A stretch of 64,000 bases of DNA, from contig CAVXIQ010000001.1 of the NCBI GenBank assembly GCA_963761905.1, forward strand, positions 1-64,000, given 5' to 3'. This document shows, piece after piece, positions 1-8,649 of the stretch (position 1 is the stretch's first letter; each line of letters starts with the position of its first letter). The notes below the pieces were generated by a model, which saw only the letters and a list, made by a program, of their open reading frames with translations, made no database searches and was not told the DNA's origin. The position numbers and the translations under genes were made by a program. Origin of the DNA: Gaiellasilicea sp963761905. Its GTDB lineage: Bacteria > Actinomycetota > Thermoleophilia > Gaiellales > Gaiellaceae.

Positions 1-2
1 GT

Positions 3-44
3 TGTAAGGTTGCCCTTACAGGGCGTGTGGATGTTGCCTATCCT
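3..44 (+). promoter_or_regulatory. Iron-box-like operator overlapping a sigma-70 promoter
   Basis: The palindrome TGTAAGGTTGCCCTTACA (3-20) has perfect 7-base arms. It covers the possible -35 hexamer TTACAG (16-21), which is followed after 17 bases by TATCCT (39-44) as -10. DtxR/IdeR iron boxes have comparable arms and often cover the -35. The two genes downstream look like an iron importer, so repression by an iron-sensing regulator is a reasonable inference. No regulator gene is in the window, and a Fur-type site is the alternative. Confidence 0.5.
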
Positions 45-82
45 CCACGTCGACCGGAATCGCTCGACGACGGGAGCTTGCT

Positions 83-1216
83 GTGCACTGGGGTGGGGAT
101 CGCATTCGACTGGCGACGCTGGGGCTGCTGCTCCTGCTCGTTCTCGGGCTCGCGGGTTGCGGGGGCGACGACGAGTCTTCGCCCGGCGCCGGCACGAGCT
201 CGAGCCCCCCGGCCGAGTCCGTGGCCGCGCCGTCCGTGCAGCTTGCCGGCGTCAAGGGGTTCCTCGGCGAGCACACCGACCAGCTCACGGGGTTCACGAA
301 GGAGTTCAACCAGCTCGCGCGCCGCTATCACGAGCTCGCCGAAGCCGAGGACTTCGACCTCGAGGCGCTCTGGGGCGCTCGGGCGGACGAGGTCGGGCCG
401 CTGCTCGCCCGGATGAAGGCCGGCTGGGTCGAAGGCAATCCGTACTACGAGCGGGTCGAGGGGATCGTCGCGGGAACGCCGTCGCTCGCCGAGTACGACG
501 TCATCCTCGACGCGGGCTCGAGCGCTGCCGAAGATCCCGAGAGCGCGGTTCCCTTCGATCTCACGCTCCCCGACGGCACGAAGCTGGAGCAGCCGGGCAA
601 CCTCTTCAACCTGACCGAGGGCGCGCTCTGGGGGACGCTCCCCGCGCGACTCGGCCGCGCAGGGACGCCTGCAGACCTGGACGGCGACGGGAAGCGCGAG
701 TTCGGTGAGGTGCTGCCCGATCCCGCCCTGCTCCTGGCGGCGAGCGAGAGCTTCGACAAGTACGCGAAGGAGCTCGACGCTGCCGGCGAGGACTGGGATC
801 CCACGGCCTCGGATGCCTTCACGGCGATCGTGGTGATGGTGCCCACGATGAGCGAGTACTTCGGTCAGTGGAAGGTTTCGCGCTTCGTTGCCGGCGACAG
901 GGCGAGCTCGGAGTCGTTCAACGTCGTCTCCCGCCTCTCCGACATTCGCGACATCCTGACCGGGCTCGAGGTGATCTACGAGGGAGTCGAGCCAGCGATC
1001 GGCCGGATCGACGAAGCCAAGGCCGCCCAGACCGGCCGGGAGCTGACCGACCTGCGCGCCTTCATCGCCCAGCTCTACGCGCGGGAGCAGGCCGGGAAGC
1101 GCTTCACGGCCGAGCAGGCCGAGACGCTCGGAACCGAGGCGCAGGAGCGCGCGACGGCGATCGCAGGACAGGTCTCGCAGACGGCTGCGGAGCTCGGTGT
1201 CGAGATCGAGCAGTAG
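83..1216 (+). CDS. EfeO-like periplasmic/lipoprotein component of an iron uptake system
   Basis: This is a 377-residue exported lipoprotein. A hydrophobic stretch at residues 10-25 ends in the lipobox LAGC with Cys26, followed by a Ser/Pro-rich linker. The mature part is helical and acidic. Around residue 195 the string DLDGDGKREFGE looks like an EF-hand-type metal loop. The typical imelysin GxHxxE motif of EfeO is not obvious, so the EfeO-like role rests mainly on the FTR1 gene that starts inside its last codons. It probably binds or delivers iron to that permease. The GTG start at 83 has a GGGAG ribosome site six bases upstream, and the gene is likely iron-regulated through the box at 3-20. 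Confidence 0.55.
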   Translation: MHWGGDRIRLATLGLLLLLVLGLAGCGGDDESSPGAGTSSSPPAESVAAPSVQLAGVKGFLGEHTDQLTGFTKEFNQLARRYHELAEAEDFDLEALWGARADEVGPLLARMKAGWVEGNPYYERVEGIVAGTPSLAEYDVILDAGSSAAEDPESAVPFDLTLPDGTKLEQPGNLFNLTEGALWGTLPARLGRAGTPADLDGDGKREFGEVLPDPALLLAASESFDKYAKELDAAGEDWDPTASDAFTAIVVMVPTMSEYFGQWKVSRFVAGDRASSESFNVVSRLSDIRDILTGLEVIYEGVEPAIGRIDEAKAAQTGRELTDLRAFIAQLYAREQAGKRFTAEQAETLGTEAQERATAIAGQVSQTAAELGVEIEQ

Positions 1217-3589
1217 CTCTCGCGGCGCTCGCCGCGGCTCGTCGGCGGCGCTCGTGCTCGTGCCGGCGGCGCAGGCGGCGGATCCAGATCCGTGGCGGCT
1301 GGCGGCCGACCTGCGGATGCACCTCGCCGACGCCGAGCGGGCGCTGATCGTCGGCGACCGCGCCGAAGCCGTAGCGCTCGCGCACGAAGCGGCGCCGAGC
1401 GTGTCGCGGCTCGCAGCGCTTCTCCGAGCATCGTGAGCTAGAGACGTCCTACCGCCGCGCCGAGAGCGCCGTCGTCGGCGGCGACGAGGTGAAGCTGGCC
1501 GCAGCGCGCGCGGAGCTCCAGACGGCGGTGCTCGCCGGCGCCTACAGCAGGGTGCTCGCGAGCCTCGAGCGAGGCCGCCTCGCCGAGGCGAAGCGCTGGC
1601 TGCTCGTCCGCGAGTTCCGGCCTCCGACGCGGTTCTCCCGACCCGGCGCGGACGCGACGCTCGCGGTCGCCTCGCTGGCAGAAGGGAAGGGCTCGGCAGC
1701 GCAAGCCCTTGCGGCGGTGCGGGCCGACTACCTCGACACCTACCAGGCCCGCCTCCGGGTCGCGCTCGAAACTGCCGACGAGGCGATCGAGCGAGGCTTC
1801 GCCACGCGCTTGGCGGCCGAGAGCGCTCGCGCCCGAGGCTACTTCGACATCCTCGAGCCGTCGTTCCGGCGTCAGCGCGGCGCCGCCGCCACTCGGCAGG
1901 CGCTGGCGGCTTTCGACGAGCTGGCAGCCGCGGCCCTGGCAGGCGACGCGGCGGCCTACGTCCGGGCTCGCGAGGCCGTCGAGCGCGCGCTCGACGGTTT
2001 CCGGGCGGCGCCGCTCGCACCGGAGGAGGAGATCCGGCGGGCCGGCCAGTTCCTGCGCTTCCTCGCCCTCGTCCCGATCGAGTACGGCCGCGGCGTGGCC
2101 GACGGACGGGTGACGGCCTCGTTCGAGATCCAGGAGGCGGTCACGTTCCGAGACGGAGCCGCGCAAGCGTTCGCCGACCTCGAGAGCGTGCTCGCCAAAC
2201 GCGAGCCGGCCGCGGTCCGCGAGATCGAGGACGTGGTCGCCTCGCTCGCGCTCGACCTCGCCGCCGCTTCCCAGGGCCGCGCCGTCGTGGCCGAGGAGAC
2301 GGTCGAGGCGAAGACGAAGCGAGGCGCTGGAGCGTGCCGAGGGGATCTTCCCCGAGCAGTGGCAGGACGCAGGAGGCGCGGCCGACTTCGACGTGATCCG
2401 CACCTCGCTCGACCGGGTCGTCGCCGCCAGCCGGGCCGGCGAGTACGGCAAGGCCGAACAGGCGCGGCTCGAGGCGTACGCGTTCTTCGAGTTCGGTCCC
2501 GAGCAGCGGCTGCGCGGTCTCGCCCCCGATCTCTTCGTCCGCACCGAGAGCCTCTTCTGGTACGGCGCCGACGGGCTCCCCGGCCTCGCGCAGCTGATCC
2601 GGAGGAAGGCCCCGCCCGAGGAGGTGACGGCGACCCGCGAAGCGCTCGATGCGGCGCTTGCCGACTCGGAGTCGGCGGTCGGTGCCGGTCCGACGTCGGC
2701 CGCTGCGGTCGTGACGAATACCGCGATCATCGTCTTCCGGGAGGGACTGGAGGCGGTGCTCATCCTCGCTGCGCTCACCGCGGGGCTCGTGGGAGCAAAG
2801 CGGCGTTTGCGCCGGCCGCTCCTCCTCGGAGCCGGTGCGGCGGTTCTCGCCTCGGTCGCGACCTTCGTCGTCGCAAAGACGCTGCTTTCCTCCCTCGTCC
2901 ACTACGGGGAGAAGCTCGAGGCGGTCGTCTCGCTGGTCGCCATCGCGGTGCTCCTCCTCATCCTCAACTGGTTCTTCCACCGCGTCTACTGGGCCGATCA
3001 CCTCGCCGGGCTGCACGGACGCAAGAAGCAGATCCTCAAGGGCGCCGGTTTCTCCGTCGCCGCCGCCCAGCTCGCCGGCCTGGCCACCCTCGGCTTCACG
3101 GCCGTCTACCGGGAGGGATTCGAGACCGTCCTCTTCCTGCAGGCGCTCGTGCTCGAGGCGGGCGCCGTCAGCGTCGTCGAAGGGGCGTTGGTCGGAGCGC
3201 TCGGCGTCGCCGCGGTCGGCGTGCTCACGATCGCCCTGCAACGGAAGCTCCCGCACAAGCGCATGCTCGAGCTGACCGCCGTGATGATCCTCGGCGTGCT
3301 CGTGATCATGGTCGGCAAGACGATCCAGGTCTGTCAGGTCGTCGGCTGGCTGCCGGTGCACCCGATCGGGGAGTTCCAGCTTCCCTACTGGGCCGGCCTC
3401 TGGTTCGGGGTCTTTCCGACCTGGGAGGGAATCGGAGCGCAGCTCGGTGCGGCGGCGTTCGTGATCGGCAGCTATGCCGGGGCCGAATGGCTCCGTGCGC
3501 GCCGCCGCCAGGCCCGGCTCAACCCGCCCGTGCAGCTCGCCCGTCGTGCGAAAGCCGGCGAGCCGGACACCGCGCCGGTTCCCCACTGA
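1197..3589 (+). pseudogene. efeU: FTR1/EfeU-family iron permease, reading frame broken twice
   Basis: The product is a high-affinity iron permease of the FTR1/EfeU family with a long extracytoplasmic N-terminal domain. Reading starts at GTG 1197, overlapping the lipoprotein stop, and gives a weak export signal ending PAAQAAD. It must move forward one base near 1430 and again near 2328 to stay open. The final frame (about 2330-3589) has about seven membrane helices and both signature iron motifs, FREGLEAVL and YREGFETVL. Its C-terminus is short and charged. Each break needs one surplus base, and the joined protein is full length for the long FTR1 subfamily, so sequencing error is more likely than decay. 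The signal-peptide region may hold a third indel. There is no EfeB peroxidase next to it. Confidence 0.75.
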
Positions 3590-3633
3590 TCCTCGCGATC
3601 GCGCTCGGCACCCGGCGCCGCCGGCGTCCCAAG

Positions 3634-3672
3634 ACTTAGAAACCTTTCAGGCTGCTCTCAGAGCCCTCTTAG
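3634..3672 (+). promoter_or_regulatory. Four 11-base direct repeats upstream of moxR
   Basis: ACTTAG (3634), TTTCAG (3645), TCTCAG (3656) and TCTTAG (3667) follow each other at exactly 11-base steps, about one helical turn. Such arrays are the usual binding pattern of OmpR/PhoB-family response regulators placed over the -35 region. They lie 56 bases or more before the moxR start and belong to that operon by position. The cognate regulator is not in the window. Confidence 0.5.
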
Positions 3673-3727
3673 CCCTCGTCGCGACGCTGGTCGTCCAGTT
3701 CACCGACCGAACGCGAAGGAGCCGAGA

Positions 3728-4744
3728 GTGGCAGATCACACACACCTGAAGGCCGTCGAGGGCGCCGCCGACCGGGACACGGTCGAAAGCGCGCTCTTCG
3801 AGATCAAGCGCGTCATCGCAGGCCAGGACGAGATGCTCGAGCGCGTCTTCGTCTGCCTGCTCGCGGGCGGGCACCTCCTGATCGAAGGCGTCCCCGGCCT
3901 CGCCAAGACCCTGACCATCAAGACCGTCGCCGAGGTGCTGGGCGGCAGCTTCCAGCGGATCCAGTTCACGCCGGATCTCGTGCCCTCCGACCTCGTCGGC
4001 ACGCGGATCTACCGCTCCGGCAAGGAACGCTTCGACGTCGAGCTCGGGCCTGTCTTCTGCAACTTCCTGCTCGCGGACGAGATCAACCGCGCGCCGGCGA
4101 AGGTGCAGTCGGCGCTGCTCGAGGTGATGCAGGAGCGGCAGGTCACGATCGGCAAGGAGACGCACGCGGTGCCGTCGCCCTTCCTCGTGATGGCGACGCA
4201 GAACCCGATCGAGTCCGAGGGCACGTATGCGCTGCCCGAGGCGCAGGTCGACCGCTTCATGCTCAAGGTGCTCGTCGACTACCCGTCGGCGGAGGACGAG
4301 CTGACGGTGATCGAGCGTGCGCTCGCCGAACCGGTGCAGGTCGAGCAGCTGCTCTCGATCGACGTGCTCGCCGACCTACAGGCGGCAGCGCGGCGGATCT
4401 ACGTCGACCCGGCCGTCTCGCGCTACGCCCAAGCGATCGCGGCCGCGACCCGCGCGCCCGCCGCGGCCGGGCTCGAGGACCTCGCGAGCTTCGTCGACTA
4501 TGGCGCGAGCCCCCGCGGCCCGATCAACCTCGTCGTCGGCGCGCGGGCGCTCGCGCTGCTCCGCGGCCGCCGCTACGTGCTCCCGCACGACGTGCTCGAG
4601 CTTTCGAAGGACGTGCTCCGGCACAGGCTCGTGCTCAGCTACGAGGCGCTCGCCGAGGGCATCGATGCCGACCGGATCCTCGATCGCGTTCTGGAGGCCG
4701 TCGCGATGCCGCAGGTCGATCTCTCGCGGGCGGCGGTCGCATGA
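3728..4744 (+). CDS. MoxR-family AAA+ ATPase
   Basis: This cytoplasmic AAA+ ATPase of the MoxR class has 338 residues, the normal length. The Walker A GVPGLAKT is at residues 54-61, Walker B with the DEIN sequence at about 114-120, and the sensor-like segment ATQNP follows. MoxR proteins act as chaperones for assembly or metal loading of von Willebrand (VWA) partners, and the next two genes encode such partners. The GTG start at 3728 is preceded by AAGGAG at a good distance. Its stop overlaps the next start as ATGA, so the three genes are translationally coupled. The specific client complex cannot be read from the sequence. Confidence 0.9.
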   Translation: MADHTHLKAVEGAADRDTVESALFEIKRVIAGQDEMLERVFVCLLAGGHLLIEGVPGLAKTLTIKTVAEVLGGSFQRIQFTPDLVPSDLVGTRIYRSGKERFDVELGPVFCNFLLADEINRAPAKVQSALLEVMQERQVTIGKETHAVPSPFLVMATQNPIESEGTYALPEAQVDRFMLKVLVDYPSAEDELTVIERALAEPVQVEQLLSIDVLADLQAAARRIYVDPAVSRYAQAIAAATRAPAAAGLEDLASFVDYGASPRGPINLVVGARALALLRGRRYVLPHDVLELSKDVLRHRLVLSYEALAEGIDADRILDRVLEAVAMPQVDLSRAAVA

Positions 4745-5673
4745 GCACCGTCACTGCCATCCGGCCGGTGCGCACGCCTGCGCGTCCGGGCCCCGGGCCG
4801 CTGCCGGCCGCGCTGCTGCGCAAGGTCGACCTGACCATCCGGCGGCGCGTCGACGGGATGCTCGCGGGCGATCACCGCTCGTGGGCGGACGGCGACGGCG
4901 TCGAGCTGGCGCGGGTCCGTCCGTATCAGCCGGGCGACGACGTCCGCCTGATCGACTGGAACGTGACCGCCCGCACGGGCGATCCGCACGTGCGCGTCCA
5001 CGTCGCCGAGCGGGCGCTCGAGACGTGGCTCGTGCTCGACACGTCGGCGTCGATGACGTTCGGCACGGCCGACCGGCGCAAGTGGGACGTGGCGGAGGGC
5101 GTAGCTCTCGCCCTCGGCCATTTCGCGGTCCGGCGCGGCAACCGGCTCGCGGTCTCGACGTTCGGCGACCGCGACCCGACCGCGTCCCCCGCGCGGCAGG
5201 GCAACCGCGGCCTGCTCGCCCTCCTGCTCGCGCTGCGGCGAGAGCCGGATCTCGAGCCGGCGGGGCCGACGTCGCTCGGCGCCGCGCTCGCCCGCATCGA
5301 CGGGCTCGCCCGGCGGCGCTCGGTGGTCGCGATCGTGTCCGACTTCCGCGGTCCCCGTGACTGGCGGCCGCGGTTGCTCCGGCTCGCGGCACGCCACCAC
5401 GTGCTGGCGATCGAGGTGCGCGACCCGCGCGAGCAGATGCTCCCTGACGTCGGCGATCTCTGGTTCGCCGACCCTGAGTCGGGCCGTCAGCTCCGCGTCG
5501 ACACCCGCAGCCGCAAGCTCCGCGAGCGGTTCGCGGTGGAGGCGGAGGCAGAGCGCGAGTCGCTCACCCGCGAGCTTCGCTCGGTGGGCGTGTCACACCT
5601 GACCCTGTCCACGTCCGGTGACTGGTTGCGCCGGCTCGTCGGCTTCGCGGCGACCGAGGGGAGGCGGAGATGA
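4741..5673 (+). CDS. DUF58 domain protein (MoxR partner)
   Basis: This 310-residue soluble protein has the DUF58 signature RPYQPGDDVRLIDW at residues 60-73. A degenerate VWA fold begins at about residue 97 with VLDTSASM, which holds the metal-site serines. DUF58 proteins are nearly always encoded between MoxR and VWA genes, as here, and are thought to be remodelled by MoxR. The start overlaps the MoxR stop and the stop overlaps the VWA gene start (both ATGA), which fixes both ends. No membrane segment or signal peptide is seen. The biochemical role of the family is still unsettled. Confidence 0.88.
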   Translation: MSTVTAIRPVRTPARPGPGPLPAALLRKVDLTIRRRVDGMLAGDHRSWADGDGVELARVRPYQPGDDVRLIDWNVTARTGDPHVRVHVAERALETWLVLDTSASMTFGTADRRKWDVAEGVALALGHFAVRRGNRLAVSTFGDRDPTASPARQGNRGLLALLLALRREPDLEPAGPTSLGAALARIDGLARRRSVVAIVSDFRGPRDWRPRLLRLAARHHVLAIEVRDPREQMLPDVGDLWFADPESGRQLRVDTRSRKLRERFAVEAEAERESLTRELRSVGVSHLTLSTSGDWLRRLVGFAATEGRRR

Positions 5674-6647
5674 GCTTCGGCTGGCCCCTTGCGCTGCTCG
5701 GCCTGATCGTCGTCGGACTCGCGCTCCTCGCGTACCTGGTCGCGCAGCGCCGGCGACGGAAGTACGTCGTCCGCTTCACGAACATGGACCTGCTCGAGAA
5801 CGTCGTCGCGGCGGCTCCCCGTTGGCGGCGGCATCTCCCCGCGGCGCTGGGACTGCTCGCGCTCTCGGCGCTCGTGGTGGGAATGGCACGGCCGCAGGTG
5901 GCCGTGGACGTCGCGCGCGAGGAGGCGACGGTGATCCTCGCGATGGACAGCTCCGGCTCGATGCTGGCGACCGACGTCTCGCCGGACCGCATGACCGCGG
6001 CCCGAACGGCGGCGAGCTCCTTCGTCGAGAACCTGCCCGACGGGTTCCGCGTTGGCGTCGTCTCGTTCTCCGACCAGGCCGACATCGTCGTGCCGCCGAC
6101 GGACGATCGCACGGAGGCTCTGGAGGGGCTCAGCTCGCTTCAGGCCGACAACGGCACCGCGCTCGGCGACGCGATCGCCCGGTCGGTCGACCTCGGGGTC
6201 ACCGATCTCGACTCGGAGCTCGCCGCCGCGAAGGAGAGCGAGACGCCCGTCGTCGTCCTGCTCCTCTCCGACGGGGCGAACACGACCGGCGACTACGAGC
6301 CGCTCGAGGCGGCGCAGAAGGCGAAGGACGCGGGCGTGCCCGTCTACACGGTCGCGCTCGGCACCGACGAGGGGACGGTCGACGTCCCGGACGGCTACGG
6401 CGGCGTCCAGACCGTTCGGGTCCCGCCCGACCCGGCGACGCTGTCGCAGGTCGCCGAGCAGACCGGCGGCACGTTCTTCGAGGCGGCCGACGGCGACGCG
6501 CTCCAGGGCGTCTACGACGAGATCGGCTCGCAGGTCGGGGTCGAGACCGAGCAGCGGGAGCTGACGGTGGTCTTCACCGCCGCTGGGGCTCTCCTGCTGC
6601 TGCTGGGTGGCGTCCTCTCGACGGTCTGGTTCGGGCGGCTCCCGTGA
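5670..6647 (+). CDS. Membrane-anchored VWA domain protein (BatA-like)
   Basis: This 325-residue protein has the BatA layout: two N-terminal membrane segments (about residues 5-25 and 56-73), a VWA domain with an intact MIDAS motif DSSGS at residues 93-97, and a C-terminal membrane helix (about 300-320) ending WFGRLP. The VWA domain should face the outside and bind a protein ligand through a divalent metal. It is coupled by ATGA to the DUF58 gene and forms the membrane end of the MoxR-DUF58-VWA unit. In Bacteroides and Francisella, related proteins support stress tolerance or envelope integrity. That role is only inferred here. Confidence 0.87.
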   Translation: MSFGWPLALLGLIVVGLALLAYLVAQRRRRKYVVRFTNMDLLENVVAAAPRWRRHLPAALGLLALSALVVGMARPQVAVDVAREEATVILAMDSSGSMLATDVSPDRMTAARTAASSFVENLPDGFRVGVVSFSDQADIVVPPTDDRTEALEGLSSLQADNGTALGDAIARSVDLGVTDLDSELAAAKESETPVVVLLLSDGANTTGDYEPLEAAQKAKDAGVPVYTVALGTDEGTVDVPDGYGGVQTVRVPPDPATLSQVAEQTGGTFFEAADGDALQGVYDEIGSQVGVETEQRELTVVFTAAGALLLLLGGVLSTVWFGRLP

Positions 6648-6691
6648 CTCGTCAAGCCCTGTCCCACGAGAGACGAGAGGAGGTGATGGAC

Positions 6692-6973
6692 ATGGACGCG
6701 ACCACCAGCAAGTCCGGCTCACGCGCGCTGCTCGCCGTCGTGGCCGCGCTGCTCGCGGCCGCCGCGATCTGGGCGGCGGTCGGACTGGCCGCAGGAGGCG
6801 GATCGTCCTCGTCGAGCGACAGCGCGACGGGCGGCGGCGACCCCGCCGTCTACATCCAGGCGCAGGAAGACGTCCCGCCGGCGAGCGGGGACGGATGCCC
6901 CGAGGACGGCTCGGGCGGCAGCGGGTCGGGCGGCGACTCCGGCTCGAGCGGCACCAGCACGGGCGACCTCTAG
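6692..6973 (+). CDS. Small single-pass membrane protein with Gly/Ser-rich tail
   Basis: This gene encodes about 93 residues. A basic start is followed by one hydrophobic helix (about residues 11-32), a Gly/Ser tract, a short middle segment with ALKs-free acidic sequence and one Cys, and a Gly/Ser-rich tail ending STSTGDL-like. AGGAGG at 6678-6683 is eight bases before ATG 6692, which favours this start over the in-frame ATG at 6686. It is the last gene of the moxR unit, lies 44 bases after the VWA gene and is followed by a terminator. The composition suits a tethered exported tail. I do not recognise the family. Confidence 0.6.
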   Translation: MDATTSKSGSRALLAVVAALLAAAAIWAAVGLAAGGGSSSSSDSATGGGDPAVYIQAQEDVPPASGDGCPEDGSGGSGSGGDSGSSGTSTGDL

Positions 6974-6990
6974 ACCCGTTGCTCTCCCCC

Positions 6991-7020
6991 GGGAGGGGCC
7001 CGCTTGGGCGGGTTCCTCCC
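6991..7020 (+). terminator. GC-rich hairpin ending the moxR operon
   Basis: GGGAGGGGCCCGC pairs across a three-base TTG loop with GCGGGTTCCTCCC, allowing two G-U pairs. It starts 17 bases after the stop of the last gene. There is no T run, only TCCCCC, which is common in high-GC actinobacterial terminators. Confidence 0.65.
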
Positions 7021-7195
7021 TCCCCCTGTGCCGGCTGTGCAAGATTCGCGGGGTCGAATCTCCGGCTCGGGTGACCCGGCCCGGAGATCGTCGAAGCTGG
7101 TTGTCGATTCTTCGGGTTCCCGTTCGTCGAACCGATGAGTTTCGGGTATCCCGGAGGTCGGAAGTCGTATCGTCGTCGCTACCGGAGGTGGAGCC

Positions 7196-8272
7196 ATGTC
7201 CAAGACGCTCGTGATGGTCGGAACCCGCAAGGGTTGCTTTCTGCTCGAGAGCGACGAGCGGCGGCTCGACTGGGAGGTGCGCGGTCCCTTCTGCGAAGGG
7301 TGGCCGATCTACCACGTCGTCCGAGACGACGACAGTGGGGCGATCTACGCCGCCGCTGCGAGCGAATGGCACGGCGCGAGCGTCTGGCGCAGCCCCGATC
7401 TCGGGGAGACGTGGACCCAGTCGAGCGAGGGTCTCGAGTACGGCGACTCCGGGCTGAAGCTCTCGAAGGTCTCCGGCCTGACCGCCGCGCACGGACGCCT
7501 CTTCGCGGGCGCGGAGATGCCGGGCATCTTCGAGAGCCGCGACGAGGGCAAGACGTGGCAGGTGCTGAGCACGCTCGACGGCCACCCCGACCGAGATTCG
7601 TGGAACGATCCGGCGAACCAGCCGCCGGGCCACCTCGGCGTTCCCGCGATCCTGCCGCACCCGGACGATCCGAGCCGCTACTGGGCGATCGTGCAGGGGA
7701 TCGGCATCTTCGAGACGACGGACGACGGCAGCTCCTGGACGCCGCGCAACCGCGGGTTGCGCGCGGACTGGCCGATCGAGGATCCCGAGGTGGGCTACTG
7801 CGTGCACAAGCTCGTGATGTCGCCGCTCGACAGCGAACGGCTCTACCAGCAGAACCACGTCGGCATGCACCGCAGCGACGACGCCGGACAGTCGTGGACG
7901 GAGATCACGGACGGGCTGCCGACGGAGTTCGGCTTCGCGGCGGCGGCGCATCCGCAGGATCGGGACACGTTCTACGTGATCCCGCTCGACCCGGGCCACG
8001 GGCGCTGCATGCCCGACGGGCAGGCGGCGGTCTGGCGCACGCGCGACGCGGGCGCGGCCTGGGAGCGGCTCGACGACGGGCTTCCCCAGCGCGACGCCCA
8101 TGTCGGTGTTCTCCGCGAGGGGATGGCGATCGACACCCACGAGGTTCCCGGCCTCTACTTCGGCACGAGCACGGGACAGCTCTTCGCGAGCGCCGACGAG
8201 GGCCAGAGCTGGAGCGAGATCGCGAGCTACCTGCCGGGGATCGCGTCGGTCGAGGTCGCGATCGTCGACTGA
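7196..8272 (+). CDS. BNR/sialidase-like beta-propeller protein
   Basis: This 358-residue cytoplasmic protein is built from repeated beta-propeller blades with Asp-box-like strings, for example SPDLGETW, SRDEGKTW, SDDAGQSW and SADEGQSW. Such proteins are annotated as exo-alpha-sialidase or WD40/YVTN/BNR repeat proteins, but the arginine triad of true sialidases is not evident and there is no signal peptide. Enzymatic sialidase activity should therefore not be assumed. GGAGG lies just before ATG 7196. The next gene starts three bases after its stop and encodes a MoaD/ThiS-like protein, so the two are probably one functional pair. Confidence 0.75.
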   Translation: MSKTLVMVGTRKGCFLLESDERRLDWEVRGPFCEGWPIYHVVRDDDSGAIYAAAASEWHGASVWRSPDLGETWTQSSEGLEYGDSGLKLSKVSGLTAAHGRLFAGAEMPGIFESRDEGKTWQVLSTLDGHPDRDSWNDPANQPPGHLGVPAILPHPDDPSRYWAIVQGIGIFETTDDGSSWTPRNRGLRADWPIEDPEVGYCVHKLVMSPLDSERLYQQNHVGMHRSDDAGQSWTEITDGLPTEFGFAAAAHPQDRDTFYVIPLDPGHGRCMPDGQAAVWRTRDAGAAWERLDDGLPQRDAHVGVLREGMAIDTHEVPGLYFGTSTGQLFASADEGQSWSEIASYLPGIASVEVAIVD

Positions 8273-8274
8273 GC

Positions 8275-8553
8275 GTGGCCGAGGTCTATCTCCCCTCGAC
8301 GCTGCGGCCGCTCTTCGCGGGGCTGCCCCGGCACCTCGAGCTCGACGCCGGCACGGTCGACGAGGCGCTCAACCTCCTCGAGGAGCGCTGGCCGGGCCTG
8401 CGAGACCGGTTGTGTGAGCCCGGCTCCGGTGAGCCCGGCCCCGTTCTTCGGCGGCACATCCACGTCTACGTCGACCGGGAGCGAGCGGCGCTCGAGACGG
8501 CGCTCGCGCCGCGCTCCCGGGTCGACGTGATCGCCGCGATCAGCGGCGGCTGA
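8275..8553 (+). CDS. MoaD/ThiS-family ubiquitin-like protein
   Basis: This 92-residue protein fits the beta-grasp MoaD/ThiS family and ends in SGG. The C-terminal Gly-Gly is the site that is adenylated and turned into a thiocarboxylate or conjugated in this family. The GTG start at 8275 lies two bases after the BNR gene stop. No E1-like MoeB/ThiF, MoaE or ThiG gene is nearby, so the dedicated molybdopterin or thiamine role is unlikely to be local. Its job may be sulfur transfer or protein modification in partnership with the propeller protein. That is inference from the coupling. Confidence 0.7.
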   Translation: MAEVYLPSTLRPLFAGLPRHLELDAGTVDEALNLLEERWPGLRDRLCEPGSGEPGPVLRRHIHVYVDRERAALETALAPRSRVDVIAAISGG

Positions 8554-8649
8554 ATCGGACGAGGAGAAGGGCGTCGCGGTCGAGATCGAAAACCGGACGC
8601 CGTTTCCATACACTCGATCCCCTGCGGCCGTATCCCGCTGACCGACAAC

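Noticed and set aside
38..2020. A 660-codon minus-strand frame over the iron-uptake genes
   Set aside because: Its translation is Arg/Ala/Pro-rich low-complexity sequence, typical of the antisense of high-GC genes, and it has no domain.
7196..8272. True secreted sialidase
   Set aside because: Asp-box-like repeats occur in many propellers. There is no signal peptide and no arginine triad that I can identify.
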